Numbered from the stretch's first letter, positions 43,292 through 56,000 are shown. The stretch is 64,000 nucleotides of DNA from Astrothelium macrocarpum (GCA_021030915.1 JAGEMR010000062.1:105741-169740), one strand, 5' to 3'. Program-made: numbers and translations. The notes: a model not told the origin generated them from the letters alone.

Positions 43292-44732
43292 CGAGGATGG
43301 ATGGTCACGTTCTTAAGTTCTCAAGGAAGGAAGAACCTTTGTTGAACGGAGTCTTGCTGTGAGCTTTTTGAGCGAGTGCCTGACGTAGCTGGATCGCTGC
43401 CAATGTGGCAGTGTGGCTCGAGTATTGCATAAGGCGAATGCACTGCCCTTGAGCAATGCTGCGTAATGGGTTGCCCGTGGATTTTTGTTCTGTCAAGTTA
43501 GAATGAAAGATGTGCTAAGTGAGTGACAGCAACAAGTACGACCTCTTTCCTCGATGTAGTCGTAGTCGCCGTTGGATTACGCTCGTTGGAAGGCCCGGCG
43601 TCGTCTCCAACAACTGCGAATTTGCATGAGAACCAGCGCTCAACAAATGCACGCAACTTAGATAGTTGGTTTTTTATATTAGTGACTGCTAATTTTGATC
43701 AATTTATTGGCAAACTAGAAGATTTTAAAGCTGAAATGTGGTAATGAGGTCGAAACGGCTCGAAAATGCCCAAGTACTGCCCCGGGATCTCAACTATTTG
43801 GCGCTAATTGGTCTAGAATACGATCCCAATCGACCAGTGATCGACCAATCGGCAGCAATCGATAGTTCGACGGCTCTGAGAGTTCGAGAAGATGGCCTTC
43901 TTCACGGCACTGATCGCCAAGCCAGCTTTTGGCAAAAATGTTACTGTTGCAAACAACGCGTTTTGTAGCATTGACGATGGGCCGGGTAGTTGCGAAATTG
44001 AATTAAAATCTTGCTTCGGAAATGATAGCACCTGACGCACTCCCGGCCCAACCTTGATATGGAACCTATTACAACGATCAATTCGCCCAAATGAGATAGA
44101 CTCTCAAGGGAAACCTGGGGATTTCAAGAATGGACTGTCGTTTACTTAGGCTATGTTGTCTTGCATTTTATACATAGCAAAGCACTGATCTCGGATCGCG
44201 ACTCTCTTTTCATGAGCAAGTTTTGGAAACTCTTGTCGAAGCATGCTAGAACTTGATTTGCTGTGCGGGCAGTGTGCCATCCTTCTGCTAATGGTCAAAG
44301 TGAACGAAGGAATCATTGGGCGACAATGTGCGAAACATACTAGAAGAATGGATGGTGAAAAGCGTAAGGATAGAGATCAATGGTGCCAGCATAAGACGTG
44401 CTTCATGTGATTGAGTGAGTAGACGGTTGAGAATTTCATAGTTTCATAAGGTTGCCTCACTCCGACAGGGATGAAGAAATTGAATCGAAGCTCATTTCTA
44501 TCTTCTCAAAGCTCGTTTGTTGCATATTAGACAATCCCGAGTTCTCCTTCTGTAGTGACATTCATATCAGCTGTGTTGGAAAACCCGAGTTGATGATACT
44601 CCACATTCATCGCAACTCCATAGACCCGAAAACCCACAAATTTGTGTTATCATCAATTCCTTAACTCCCAGTTCTTAATCACGAAGCCCCCTCCCCTCAA
44701 TCAAACCCAAGGACTCCTCTTTCCCCTATCAC
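43292..44732. other. intergenic
   Basis: Upstream region of the NACHT gene and 3' flank of RTF1. Frames here are under 80 codons and mostly lack ATG starts. No repeat, RNA or transposon feature was recognised. Confidence 0.4.
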
Positions 44733-46801
44733 TCAAATATCAATATCAATCCCCAAATCCATGCTCCCAATAATCTCATCATCCATCGCTTTCTTCTTAA
44801 ACGTCGGCACCCCCGCAGTCCTCTCCCGCTCCTTAGCCCTCTCCTTCCGCTCCGCAGCCCCAGGCGTGCCGGCCCGACTCCCCCCATTACTCCCCATCTC
44901 ATCAAACAGCGGGTTCAGCGCCGCCTTACGCGCCTCCTCCTCCTCACGCGCCTTGCGCTTCCGCGCCGCCTCCGCCATCGCCTTCTCCTTGGCCCGCTTC
45001 TCCGCCAGCTGCGCCTTGCGCACGGCCTCGGTCGCCGACAGCCGCGGCTGCTGCTGCTGCGATGTATCCTTGGCCTTCGCAGCGGGCGACGATGACACCG
45101 CCGAAACACTAGCACCACCGCTGCTATGGTGGGCGTGGTGGTTCAGGAGCGCCGAGGTGCCAAATGCGAGCTTCGGCCCCTCGAGCGCCGCAAGCTCCGT
45201 GTCGATGCGTGCGATGGCGGCGGTGTCATCGCGGATCACTGCGGCTTTGCGGTCGCGTGTGAGCCGGTCCCGCTCGAAGGTGGAGATTTTGGCTTGTGCA
45301 ATGCCGGAGCGGCGCAGCTTGGATTCGATGTCCGCGTCGGTCCAGCGGTGGTCGAGGAGTTGGTGGATATGGTCGAGGGCGGCGAGGAGGGCGGATTTGG
45401 TGGGGAGCTTCATGGAGGCGTTGGCCATTTCGATTTTGTACCGTTCGAATTCGCGCTAGGGAGGGTGGGTTAGTAAGGAAAAAGGAGGTGTGGAGAGAGG
45501 AGTGCGGGGAGGGCTTGGGGACTTACATTTGTGAAGTCGGACTGAGAGCAAGCAATCATGGGGAATTCTTTTTCCTGCTTGCCTTGGGACATGATGATGT
45601 ACTGATCCGTAATAAAAGTTTTGCCGTTGGATCCTTCCATTGCATATGGTCTGCCTTCGGTGACGCCTTGGTATTGTTAGTAAAATTTGGAGTGCAATAC
45701 AGATGGTGGAGCCTACCGTTGATTCGACACATTCTGTACGAATTTTCGCCGGTGGCTTTGTCGACGCCCACATTGACACGAGCAAAGCAGCCAACAACCT
45801 TCTCTTCGAACCCAGGGGTGAAATTGATGTGAGGAAAATTGAAGCGGCCGATCCTAATGCGTTGGTAGTCCTTCAAGTCTGCAGGAGGTTGCTCAACAGC
45901 AGCAGGTTTAGATCTGCCATCATCCCACTCAACTTCGCTTTCGCCTTCGGCATCTACATCTGAGTCTTTGGATTGAGAACGTCGATCTCGAGCTTTACGA
46001 TCCTCGCCACCCCTGCGTTCGCGTCCGCGTTGCTCGCGCTGACGTTTGTATGCTTCGAGGGTCTCGTTGGTTTTGGCAGCTTTGGTTCTGGTACTCTTGC
46101 GAGGAGCATCGTCAGCATCGGTGGCTTTACGCTTCTTTTTACTTTCTTCTTCGCGTCCGCGTTGGGCCAACATGCGGCGGAGAGCCAGTTTCTGAGATTG
46201 TTCTTCGGCGGCTTGTGCACGTTCAGCCAGAACTTCTTCACGTTTAATTTCAGTCATGGCCATGATAGCGGCTTTGTCTTTGGCGTCACGGAATTTGCCC
46301 TCAAGAGGAAAGTCAGTAGCAGGAATGTCGCCCATGTCGCCAGGAGAGGTGTCTGATTCGGATTCAGGTAAAGTGGCAGATGCGAGAGAATGGTGGGGAG
46401 AAGAAGGTGCGGAAGAGCTGGAGCAGAACATCAGTAAAGAATAGCGAAAAGCTAGTCAATAAGTGATGAGCAAAAAACAGCGTGACTGTGGGTGAGTGAA
46501 GCACGTGCAATCACCAAGTGTTGGGGTGAACTCACGCTTCACCGTCCTCCTCCTCTGAGTCAGTCCTACGCCGTTTCCTCGCGGCGGTCTTCGTGGTTGC
46601 AGTGGATTTGCGCTTTGCCACCCCCTTCCGTGGAAGAGGGCTTGGCGACTTCTCCGTTGTGTCCTTGACAGGCGAGGCTGGAGGTGAAGGCGAGGGTGAT
46701 TGATGGTGGTCCGGCTCGACATGGCTTTCGTCGGTGGGAGCAGCGTCACCACCTGCGAGAAGGAGGAGATCATCATCGGCGATTTCATCATGATCCGCCA
46801 T
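44733..46801 (-). CDS. RTF1: Paf1-complex subunit RTF1 (Plus3 domain)
   Basis: Transcription-elongation factor of the Paf1 complex that promotes H2B ubiquitination and binds Spt5 through its Plus3 domain. Four exons, 46801-46536, 46417-45717, 45666-45527 and 45455-44733, encode 609 residues. Introns are 118, 50 and 71 nt. The N-terminus is acidic/Ser-rich with a KRRRTDSEEED cluster. A Glu/Arg-rich helical region precedes the Plus3 domain (about residues 275-405). That domain runs from LKDYQRIRIGRF through CFARVNVG, SYRMCRINGVTEGRPYAMEG and CSQSDFT. A DRDTAAIARIDTELAALE-like helical segment and an Ala/Lys/Glu-rich coiled stretch follow. Domain order and length match fungal Rtf1. It shares a 493-bp divergent promoter region with COQ7. 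Confidence 0.92.
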
Positions 46802-47294
46802 TTTTAGGGGCAGTCACTTGAACAGGTGAGTGAATTTGAACAAAGTGTGACAAGGCGACTTGTTGGGCGTGGATTCTCAAGCTGTCCTGCAACTTGGTAG
46901 AGTCAAAACAGTATGGAGAAGTGGAGTGGCCAAGATTTGGATCAAGTCGAGCTTGAAGGAATTCTAGATCGTACCAAAATGGAATGGGTGGAGCAGTGAG
47001 GGAGTTGTATTGTGCGAGGACAACAATAAGGAGAAGGCTGGATGGTGTTCGTTGCAGGAGCGTGAACTTGCTCTGTCTGCCGTTTTCTGCCATTTTCTCC
47101 GCCTCGACCCTCATTCACTCACTCATTAACGTGATTCCGCTCCTGATCTCGCCTAAACTTACCTCCATTCTCGAATACGTCAGTGTCTGACATGTTATGC
47201 TTCGTGCTACCTTGGGTGCTCACTCATTCTTAATCACGTACTCTATTTAGATTGATCTCTAGTTACCAAAAATCTTCACAGCTTTATTCTCGAC
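46802..47294. promoter_or_regulatory. divergent promoter of RTF1 and COQ7
   Basis: A 493-bp spacer between the ATG codons of two divergent housekeeping genes. No specific binding site was singled out. Confidence 0.4.
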
Positions 47295-48115
47295 ATGTTT
47301 GCCTTGCCACTGAGAAACCACTCCGTCTTGCGCCCAATTCCTCGTCACCTTCAATTGCCGGTCCTCGATTTCCTTGCTCCATGCCTTGCCACATGTAGCT
47401 CGCGTATTCAAAAATCCTGTTTCTCTACTTCGAAATCTCGGCGAGAAACCAAGACCCCTGCATCGGGCATCCCTCAAAGTGGCGCTCCTAATCTTAGTGA
47501 TGAGCAGCGAAGATTCCTTGACAGCGCAGTAAGCCTTCCATTTCCCCGCGCATTCCACTCGGACTGAGACATCATCTGTAGCTTCGCGTCAATCAGGCAG
47601 GTGAACTTGCCGCAACCCTCATATATACCGCGCAGACTCCACCAATCATCAAAGCACACCCGCACTTGCGCCCTTTAATGAAACACATGTATGATCAAGA
47701 GGCCGGCCATTTCTCTACGTTCAACGCCCTCCTTGCCAAACACCGTATACGTCCTACAGCCATGTACCCGGTCTGGCAATTTGCAGCCACAGCACTTGGC
47801 TGGACTACAGGTGTCATGGGACGGGAAGCCGCCATGGCCTGTACCGAGGCCGTAGAAACAGAGATAGGCGAGCATTATAACACGCAGGTGAGGGTATTGT
47901 TAGGCTGGTTAGAGGATATGGAGAAGAAGGGACAGAGCATACCAGAAGAGATGAGCGATCTGGTAGAGAGAATCAGGAAAATAAGGGATGAAGAATTGGA
48001 GCACTTAGATCATGCGGTAGAGGAAGATGCCAAGGAGGCGAAGCCCTACGAACTGTTGACAAGTGTGATAAGAGGTGGATGTAGAGGAGCCATCTGGATA
48101 AGCGAGAGAATATAG
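47295..48115 (+). CDS. COQ7: 5-demethoxyubiquinone hydroxylase, mitochondrial
   Basis: Di-iron hydroxylase of the ubiquinone pathway that hydroxylates demethoxyubiquinone at the inner mitochondrial membrane. Exons 47295-47528 and 47582-48115 give 255 residues. The 53-nt intron (donor GTAAGC, acceptor CTGTAG) restores the conserved DSALRVNQAGELAA. Iron ligands are visible: Glu86 in NQAGE, Glu118 and His121 in DQEAGH, the EAVETEIGEH block, and EELEH near the C-terminus. The first about 60 residues are rich in Arg, Ser, Leu and Pro and poor in acid residues, fitting a mitochondrial presequence. It ends at a TAG shortly before the convergent small minus-strand gene. Confidence 0.93.
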
Positions 48116-48143
48116 AATTCATTAAGCTCCGGTCTTCTGCCTG

Positions 48144-48452
48144 TCAAAATTTTTGGAAAATCTCTTCCGATTCCTCGTGCCTTATGATTGCTCCCTCAAA
48201 CCAAGGCCAAGGCCCCTTCTCTCCGACAGCAACAAACCGCTCATACGTATCCGCCACCAACCTTCCTCTCACCATCTTGATCTCTTTTTGCGAGTCATCC
48301 CGATCACATGGTACACTTAATACGACACTCGTCGCAAGGTCGTGGACTTCAATTTCGATGGGCTCGGATAGGTCAACCGGACCATAGGAATTGCTATGCA
48401 GGAAAAGCCCCGCTAGACTTGTCACACGAAGCTCACCCTTGTCATCAGCCAT
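48144..48452 (-). CDS. small protein of unknown function
   Basis: A 102-residue ATG-started frame with no signal peptide, membrane segment or Cys motif. Composition is balanced, ending in EGAIIRHEESEEIFQKF. It lies 28 bases from the COQ7 stop, in convergent orientation. Upstream in the same frame, beyond a single TAG at 48456-48458, another ATG-started frame runs to 48731. A 75-nt GTAACG...AATAG intron could join the two, extending the protein by about 70 residues. I cannot choose between the models and do not recognise the family. Confidence 0.45.
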   Translation of the reverse strand: MADDKGELRVTSLAGLFLHSNSYGPVDLSEPIEIEVHDLATSVVLSVPCDRDDSQKEIKMVRGRLVADTYERFVAVGEKGPWPWFEGAIIRHEESEEIFQKF

Positions 48453-49052
48453 CGTCTATTCGAATGCTCGAGAACCAGGAATTGAAGGCCCGGTACGATA
48501 AGAGACCTGCAATATGTCGCTTCCCGTTACCAAGGCGGAGGATATGAGAATACCATGGAGAATGATCAGGTCAAGGGCATCAGATTTGACAGTCACTGAT
48601 ATCTCCCAGTACCACCGTAAGGTCTTAAAGGAACATTGATAATAGAAAGTTTTGGACGTCAGATTTGAGCATGAGACCGAAGTAAGCAGGATTCTCCAAC
48701 AACGGAGCGGGCAAAGTCGATCACTGCTCATGCAATCATCAGCATGATATGAAGACTTTGCGCACTTTCCTCTTGATTTAAATCCCGACCCCCCAGCTGA
48801 CTTTTAGTAGAAACTCACATGAGCTCACTCCATGTATCCCATGCAACAAGTTGAAACCAACAAGCCAAAGACCAGCAAGGAATATGACCAATTCGCTATG
48901 CGCAAATGCAATCGTCGCAGCGTTCCAATCCATCCGCCCCGAAAACACGCTGGCCCCTCCGACAACGAACTCCTCTCCTAAACGCCCTCACCTCACTACA
49001 CAGCACCCATCCCACCATACCCCACCACTTCGCTCCCAACACCTCCCTCGTC
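48453..49052. other. intergenic or unresolved coding
   Basis: Contains the possible 5' exon of the small gene (48456-48731) and GC-rich minus-strand frames from about 48896 onward. I could not assemble a credible gene from these. Confidence 0.3.
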
Positions 49053-49502
49053 TTAGCCGCAACCAGAGACAACCGTCTCTGCCACCCTGCCACCGTCCGC
49101 AACTCTTTCTTTCTCTTCCACCAACCCGAACTCCTCTGCAGCCCCCACCGAATGCCCAAGTGGCCGCCCGCCCTTCACGACCTCTCTAGCGTCCGAATTC
49201 GGCTTCACACTCGCATAGTGCACGTCCGTGCATGTACTCATTGCCGCCACCTGCACGTATCGTCAGCTAGGGCTTGTGGCGTCACCGTAGGCTTTCGTCA
49301 AGGCGGGAAGACTGAAGGCCGGGGTGGCATGCTCGAAGGCGATCGTGGGACGAGTTGAGGAGCGCGATGGTCTGGTGTTTGGAGCGGCTGGTGGGCGAGA
49401 GAAGGTAAGGGAGATGTTACTTGGCTGCCCAGGAGGTTTTGGCAATGAAGAAGGGATCAACGAAGGCGAAGCGGACGGGGCCCATGGTTGTGAGGATGCT
49501 TT
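49053..49502 (-). CDS. possible spliced gene of unknown function
   Basis: Minus-strand frames here look coding but the splicing is unclear. An ATG near 49484 opens MGPVRFAFVDPFFIAKTSWA. The same strand later has a frame with CTDVHYASVKPNSD, then EEFGLVEEKERVADGGRVAE to a stop at 49053. Candidate introns between them are a 33-nt GTAACA...CACCAG and a GTGACG-to-GCAG segment with a good GCTGAC branch. None gives a fully convincing model. It may be a small conserved fungal protein or a decayed one. No domain is recognised. Confidence 0.3.
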
Positions 49503-50068
49503 GCGGAGGATGTGGATGCGATGCAAATAGGGCTGAATCACTTGGCCATGAAATTGGAGTTATGTTTTGGGTTAATTGGAGCGTCTTTGGCGTGAATGAG
49601 CGCCTCAGGTCGTAGAACGTGCACAACATATCTGAGCTGCAATTTTGTCATGGATCATATTAGTGAGGATAAGTTCTCGTTTCTGGGCTGGCTGGAACCG
49701 TCTGTGGTGTGGAGAAACCCTGGAATATTATAATCCAGGAATGGTAATCTCAGAGACTTTTATGATCACTGATTGTAAATCTCCTTCTCCATTGCCTCAG
49801 GGAAGCCATGTACAGCCGTCGAACCATAGGATACGGATCTCATGACGTGAAGCGTGAAACAAGACCTCATTTCCCAGATCTCGTCCGACAAAGAAAAGCC
49901 ATTGAAATCGTTAATAATAAAATTTTTTCGGCTTCATTTTCTTGCGAATCAAGCCGGAGGACAAGAAAGCTTCCTTTCATTCCCGAACGTGTTCTCCATA
50001 CCATGCCACCATGACTGTTATGCCCACGGTACCGAATCCACGTACGTTATCGTAGCAATGTCTATCCT
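49503..50068. other. intergenic
   Basis: Upstream of the uncertain gene and the 3' flank of the DUF7730-like gene. No feature was recognised. Confidence 0.35.
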
Positions 50069-51667
50069 TCATCGCCTACCAAACGCCTTGTTCCTTCTTC
50101 TCCTTTTCCTTGCTGGAAAGGTCGGTAATTTTGTGATACCCAGCAACTCTTCCCTCCTCACAATTGTGAACCCAATCTTTTGCTCCTTCGGCTGTCCGTC
50201 TATGGTAATATTGGTCACTTCATTCACGGTGCTAATCTCCTTTGCTTTTCCTTTCTCAATGCTAACACCATCGTCCGCTTCATGCTTGTCCTGTCCGTTG
50301 TCTTTTTCCGTAATCACATTGATATCATCATCAATCTCCGTTCTTCCAAACTTTTGAGAGGAGCCGTAGTCCTTATCCTTATTCTTCAGAAGCCGGGTCC
50401 ACCCGTCCAACGTCAGTCGTTTCTCCATGCTATTTCGCTTCGTATTCTCCTTCAGTATTTTCCCTGCCCAACCAATATCATCTTTGCACGCTGTTTTGGT
50501 GGAGCTTTCTTTACGTTTCGCTTGAATATGATCCTGTTTCTGTTGCTTCTCCACAATTGCAACAACAGCATCTTCCCATTCATTTGATTCCCAAGGTACG
50601 TGCACTTCAAAGAAGCGGCCAACCTTGACACCCGTGAGAGGAAGTAGGAGCTGTGAGGCTGACTCTGGCTTCTGTGAAACCCAGCCCACGCCCTCGATCA
50701 AGATGACCAAGTCCTGCAAGCCCTTCATTGTTGACAAAAAGCTACACGCTTGCAGCCAAGTCTCGAGATCAAATGGCGGGACTGCTTCAGTAAACAGAAC
50801 ACGGCGGATAGGTTGCTGGTTAATGTCCGAGCGCGGCTGAAGTGGATCGGCACAAAAGGTCCAGGATAAACGAAGAGATCGGATGAGATCAACATGGATT
50901 GTCGTACGTGGGAGATAGAGAAGCGCATCCGGGGATTTCACATCAAAGACATTAGTTTGGTAGAGCATTGGTAATGCCTCTGTATATATCTGGCGACAGG
51001 TTTGCAAGAGTGGGAGAAAAGACCTCTTGCCAATACTGTTCAGTCCGAAAAGTTTGGATTCGCGCGTGCGAGCATAACTTAGTCCATCGGTATCTTGAGG
51101 CGACCAGCAAATATGGTTGGAGGTGTACTCCGGTGATGCCCATTCCGCAAGAGCATTGCGGGTTGCTTCCCGAGTGACCCAGTCCATCAGCGAGTAAATT
51201 GGTATTTCAAGGTTCCAAAAGGGGCAAATGATATAACCCAGGCGACCAGGCTCTCGTATGATGTGCAGTAGCTCGCCCCCAAGGCATTCTTCCCAAATGA
51301 GAAGGCGAATGTCAAGAGGTAGCTTTTTCAATAAAAGGCACTGCTCTTGTGGCATTGTTTGCTGAAATGGTGCACTCTTTCTGCTGTGTTTTAGTCGGCT
51401 CTGGGACTCGCGGACTGGGATCGGATGCTCAAGCGGTATCTCTAATTTCCGTTCTCGTGTTTCGGGCATGGGATCTGGTGCATAGCTTGCCCGTCGTTTC
51501 TGATACTCTTTTACTGAATTACGCTTGCGGGTCTGATGGTCATCATATTCCACCCAGCCCCACATAGGCAGACACCAGCAGGGACATGTAAAGATGATCA
51601 AGGTAGATGTAAAGTAACTCCATGCGGCACCGGGCCATTGTCGTGGATTTCGCCAGCGTCGAACCAT
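50069..51667 (-). CDS. DUF7730-like fungal protein
   Basis: A 532-residue single-exon gene with ATG at 51667. The conserved core, about residues 110-370, begins LKKLPLDIRLLIWEECLGG. It includes FLPLLQTCRQIYTEALPMLYQTNVFDV, the arrangement of the large, poorly characterised fungal family often labelled DUF7730 (F-box-like helical start, then a Leu-rich region). A hydrophobic stretch near the N-terminus (SYFTSTLIIFTCPCWCLPMW) may be a membrane segment. The C-terminal 150 residues are Lys/Glu/Asp-rich and disordered, ending in an Arg/Lys cluster (KRRRRNKAFGRR). No molecular function is known for the family. The call rests on core motifs only. Confidence 0.7.
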   Translation of the reverse strand: MVRRWRNPRQWPGAAWSYFTSTLIIFTCPCWCLPMWGWVEYDDHQTRKRNSVKEYQKRRASYAPDPMPETRERKLEIPLEHPIPVRESQSRLKHSRKSAPFQQTMPQEQCLLLKKLPLDIRLLIWEECLGGELLHIIREPGRLGYIICPFWNLEIPIYSLMDWVTREATRNALAEWASPEYTSNHICWSPQDTDGLSYARTRESKLFGLNSIGKRSFLPLLQTCRQIYTEALPMLYQTNVFDVKSPDALLYLPRTTIHVDLIRSLRLSWTFCADPLQPRSDINQQPIRRVLFTEAVPPFDLETWLQACSFLSTMKGLQDLVILIEGVGWVSQKPESASQLLLPLTGVKVGRFFEVHVPWESNEWEDAVVAIVEKQQKQDHIQAKRKESSTKTACKDDIGWAGKILKENTKRNSMEKRLTLDGWTRLLKNKDKDYGSSQKFGRTEIDDDINVITEKDNGQDKHEADDGVSIEKGKAKEISTVNEVTNITIDGQPKEQKIGFTIVRREELLGITKLPTFPARKRRRRNKAFGRR

Positions 51668-53078
51668 TTCCTCGGAGTTAATGGGAGAGAACGAAAGTGG
51701 GTTGAAAGCTGCAAAGAAGTACTGGTTTCACGTCGCAATTCACAGCCTTGATTCCCTAATCGGTCAGACAAGGCTTATCGTCAACAATCCTGGCGTAGAT
51801 CCAGGCAGAGTGTTTTACGCGGCGGAGGAAGTTGCAGGAATAATACAGAATGTACGGGAAACTCAAGCGCAATGATTGGTGGGCACGAGGTTAAGATCCA
51901 TGGTAAAAATTCTTGATCACAACTGGGTGAGTTCGGGTGTGATGCGTGGAAGAGTCGACCGAAAGACGAGGCTTAGAAAAAGCATATCACCTCAAGTCAT
52001 TAATGATCTACCGTCGTGGCACATGGTGAGACGGCAAGCTCATCGTTTGCGTTGATGTGCAGGCGAAAGTGATGCCAGGTATTCTGTTTGCAAGAAGCGG
52101 GTGGTATGGCTTGTGGCGCAGCCCGGAGGCCAATCTCTTCTCATCATTCCATCTACTTCCGGTCTCCTGGCAACGTATTTGTGTGACTGTGTACAGGGCT
52201 TGACCAAAACAATTTTCAAAGTTGGTCAGTATGTGCGTGTGCACAAATTTCACTATCAAAATGGCTTCGTCTTAAGGTCCGACTTCTAACAGCAAACTGT
52301 CCTTAGATAACGAGGTATGCAGCTACCTAATAAATACTAGACTGCCTGCTAATTAGAGTTGGTTATTAATAGAACAGAGCATCAGATGTTCCTTTCTTAT
52401 GGTCTGGCTCGGAGATTAGCAGCTTGTAGCCTATGAGCACATTGACTTTGTAATTTCGAATTGTAAAGCTCCAAGTTGATTATGGGTTGCTGTACGTGGC
52501 TCGTGTGTCAATGTGTTTGTTTTATGGCGACTCTTGTCGCATGCTGATAGTGAAACGTTGAGCCAAGCTTAGGGATTCGAATTTCGGAAAAAGAGCTCGT
52601 CTCGAAACATCTACTCTCTTTTGTTTTCATTTTCAGAGATGTATTTGTATTGATTTTACAAATATTGTCTTGCGCGGCTCAAGGTTCAGCACCCCGCTCG
52701 TAGCAATGTTCATTTGGTTGGTAGCGCTATGGTGGGGTGAAGCTTGGATCACCAGGCCCGTGCTTGTCGCGTCTTCTGAACGCGCTTCGCGTCAGCACCT
52801 CCATTTGCATTTTTGATATGACATTCGCGAATTGATTTCCGTTGACGACCGAGACTTTGTCTTACGTTTAAACTTCATCCTGCATACATTGCACACGCAA
52901 ATATCTATATTTTCCTTTCAAACACACCCTTATCACATTTTCAAAATCCATCCTTACGCGAACCCAGTCAATTCAAAGATAAATGGTTTATCGATTTCAC
53001 AATTGTTAGCAGCCAGTATCGAGCGATTTGAGAACCCCGTCTTCATTCCGATTGAAAACATTCTCCGAGCAGAGGAAC
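51668..53078. other. intergenic, divergent promoters
   Basis: Promoters of the DUF7730-like gene and of MRC1. A 95-codon plus-strand frame at 52832-53119 overlaps the MRC1 start in another frame and is regarded as chance. No RNA or repeat was recognised. Confidence 0.4.
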
Positions 53079-56000
53079 ATGGATTCTCCAGCTGGTACCT
53101 TCAGCAACGCCAGCAATGACCTTGTACGCGACGAAGAGCAAACGTCTGGGAGCAGTGATGGCGAAGACGAGGTGCTCATACGTCGTCCAAAATCTGGTCT
53201 TGTTGCACGAATGTTGGATCAGGCAAATACCGGCGATAGTGATCACGAACCGGAATTAGATGGCAAAACTGCATACCAGCTTATGCGAGAGCGACTTTTG
53301 GGGAAGAAACTTGACGCCCCGAAAGACCAAGGTTCAGAAAGCTATAGAGAAATTGCGGAGAGTCGAGCAAAATCTGCCAATCCAGAAAGCGGAAACTCCC
53401 AGACGGGATCACCTGATCGTACTCCTGATGTAGCCACTGCTTCCGCACAATCTCCTACATCCTCAGCATTATCTTCGAACAAATGGCCAATCTCTCGGAC
53501 TGAGCGATCCATTTCTCCAGAGTCCTCTCCGGATCACAGATCACGAACTTCCGTGACACCAGGGGACTATTCAAGCGAAGCCGACGAGCCGCGTATTCAG
53601 TCGCGTTTACAAGAGTTGATAGCAAAAAAGCGTGCGGAGCGACTTGCAAAGGAGGAAGAACAAAGGAGAGAAACAAACCCTACCCGTGAAGAATATACGT
53701 CTCCCAAACCTGGGTCTGGAAATAAAAAGTCCCGTCGTGCAAGAGTCATGGTTACAGCTGAAACCGATAGTGAGGATCAAGATGACTCGGCCAAGAAGCT
53801 CACACAGGAAGCTCGGCCAACACGAAAGGCCAGTAAGAAAGCTCTGGAAGAGATGAATCGAGAGACACAGCGAATCAGCCGAAATCAGCAGCTTGCACAC
53901 TCTGTCCAGGTTAAAAAGAAGATCCGCAAAGAAGATTTATTTGCTAGATTCAACTTTCGTACCCCTAACACTGGCATAAAACAGAATGAGGAATCTGACA
54001 CAGGAGGTAATCACAGCACGAGCACTCTCAAGTCAGCACCAGCATCGTCCGACCTCGATATAGGTAAAGATGTTGAAACCCCGCCTTCTAGTCCACCGAC
54101 TGTACCGGAACCGAAGTTGAAAAACCCGAATACCAAGAGCGTGATTACAGAAGGAACAGATTATTCGCATCTGATTCATGAAGATAGCGAAGATAATTTG
54201 CAGTCTTATGGAGAAACGAGTCCGCAGTTTAGACCCAAAATTGACAAGGGCAAAGCCCCAGTTAGGGGTGACATCGCTCTGGGCGAGATATTCCAGCCGA
54301 AGCCCGGTCAAGTAGTACAAAACACTCAGGCGTTCCGTGTGATCCCACCGAAGATGTCAGAACCAGTACCTGGACCGGACCAAGACTCAGAAGACGATAT
54401 TGAGATTGTCGGCAAGCGTTTTACAGTCTTTGATGACATTCCTAAACATAAAAAGATTGAGCCACATGCTATGCGGACCTTACGGGCGCTAGCCCACCTC
54501 AAATCACCTGGGAAAACAAGACCCAAAGGACATTCTTCAATGACGGTCAACGAGTTGAAAGCTCTTCTATCAAGGCGAGCTCGGGATCAAGCGCGTAAAG
54601 AGCGGGATGAGAGATTGGATGAACTCAGAGCCAAGGGCGTCTTTATCCCCACTGAAGAAGAGAGACAGAAAGAGCAACTGCTGGTCGAAAATTTATTGGA
54701 GAAAGCAAGGCAAGAAGCTCAGGAACTCTCCAAAAAAGAGAAAGATGCAGCCAAGGATGATGCAGACTATGAAGGAGACGGTTTGCCAAGTAGCGACGGA
54801 GAATTCGAAGATGATCAATCTCATGCGAATAGCGAAGATGTTGAGCAGAAGATGATTGACCTTTCCGGATCAGAAGACGAAGATGGCCAAGAGGATGCAG
54901 GGGATGACGCAGACGATGAAATCGATAGTGATGGAGAAGCTAATGGCTTGCTAGACGATGAGGCAGAGGACTCCGATGGGGATGAGAGCGTGCAGAACGC
55001 TGTTGACCAGCCAACTCAGTACCAGAAACATATAAGTGAAGACATGTCTGACAGCGAGGCTCCCGCTATTCCTGTGTTCGCGCGTAGAAGAGCCAGAAAT
55101 AATAGGGTGATTGACGATGACGAAGACGACGAAGAGGCAGGTACCCAAAAGAGTAGCGATTCGATGAATGCTTCACCAGAAGTACCTGATCTGGGTCTAG
55201 GCTCTGTTCCTGCTCCCCTGAGCATGACACAAATGTTCGCAGCTACTATGGACGCAAGTCAGAATGAGTCAAATAATGATGGAACCGGTGAAATTGAGCA
55301 AGACTCATTGGCTTTCCTTCGACAACTGCCCCCACCCAATGCGGCAGACTTTGGCATAGCTCAATTTACGCAGGATTCAGTGGTTCCCAACAGCCAGGCT
55401 GAAACTCCCCACAAACCTGTTCAAGAGAATCAAACTGTGAAGATTACCCCAGCTATGGCTAAGACTGGGAGATATGCTACTACGGAATACTCTGACGTCC
55501 CAGACCCGACCCAAGATTTTGGCTTCGAGTTGTCTCGATCTCCTCGACTTGCCGAGGGAATGCCTCATTCAACAATAGAAACTATAGCGCTGACACAATC
55601 ACTTCAAATCAAAAATTGGGGTCGCCTTCGCCGTAAAGCCGATGTCGACGCTGAATTTTCGGATATTGATGAAGAGGCTAAAAGAGATGACCTGACAGAT
55701 GATGCCGCCGACTTAGAGGTCTCAACAAACGCTTTTGATGCCATGCGTGCTGCAATGGAGAAGCCTGCGCCAGAGATGTTCGATAAAAAGAACAGTAAAG
55801 CTAAAGCTATGTTTGAGGAGCAAGCCGAAGAATCTGAAGATGAATATGCTGGTCTTGGAGGCGCAAGCGACGATGAAAGTGGTGGCGAAGACGAAGAAGT
55901 AAACAAAATGATGGATGATAGTGAGGTGAAGCTAAAAGAGCGTGAATTGGCCGCATTCTATGCGTAAGTCTGACACTAGACACCGTCTCTTCGATTGAAT

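Noticed and set aside
50180..50587. 135-codon hydrophobic plus frame inside the DUF7730-like gene
   Set aside because: Hydrophobicity comes from the reverse reading of the Lys/Glu-rich C-terminal tail.
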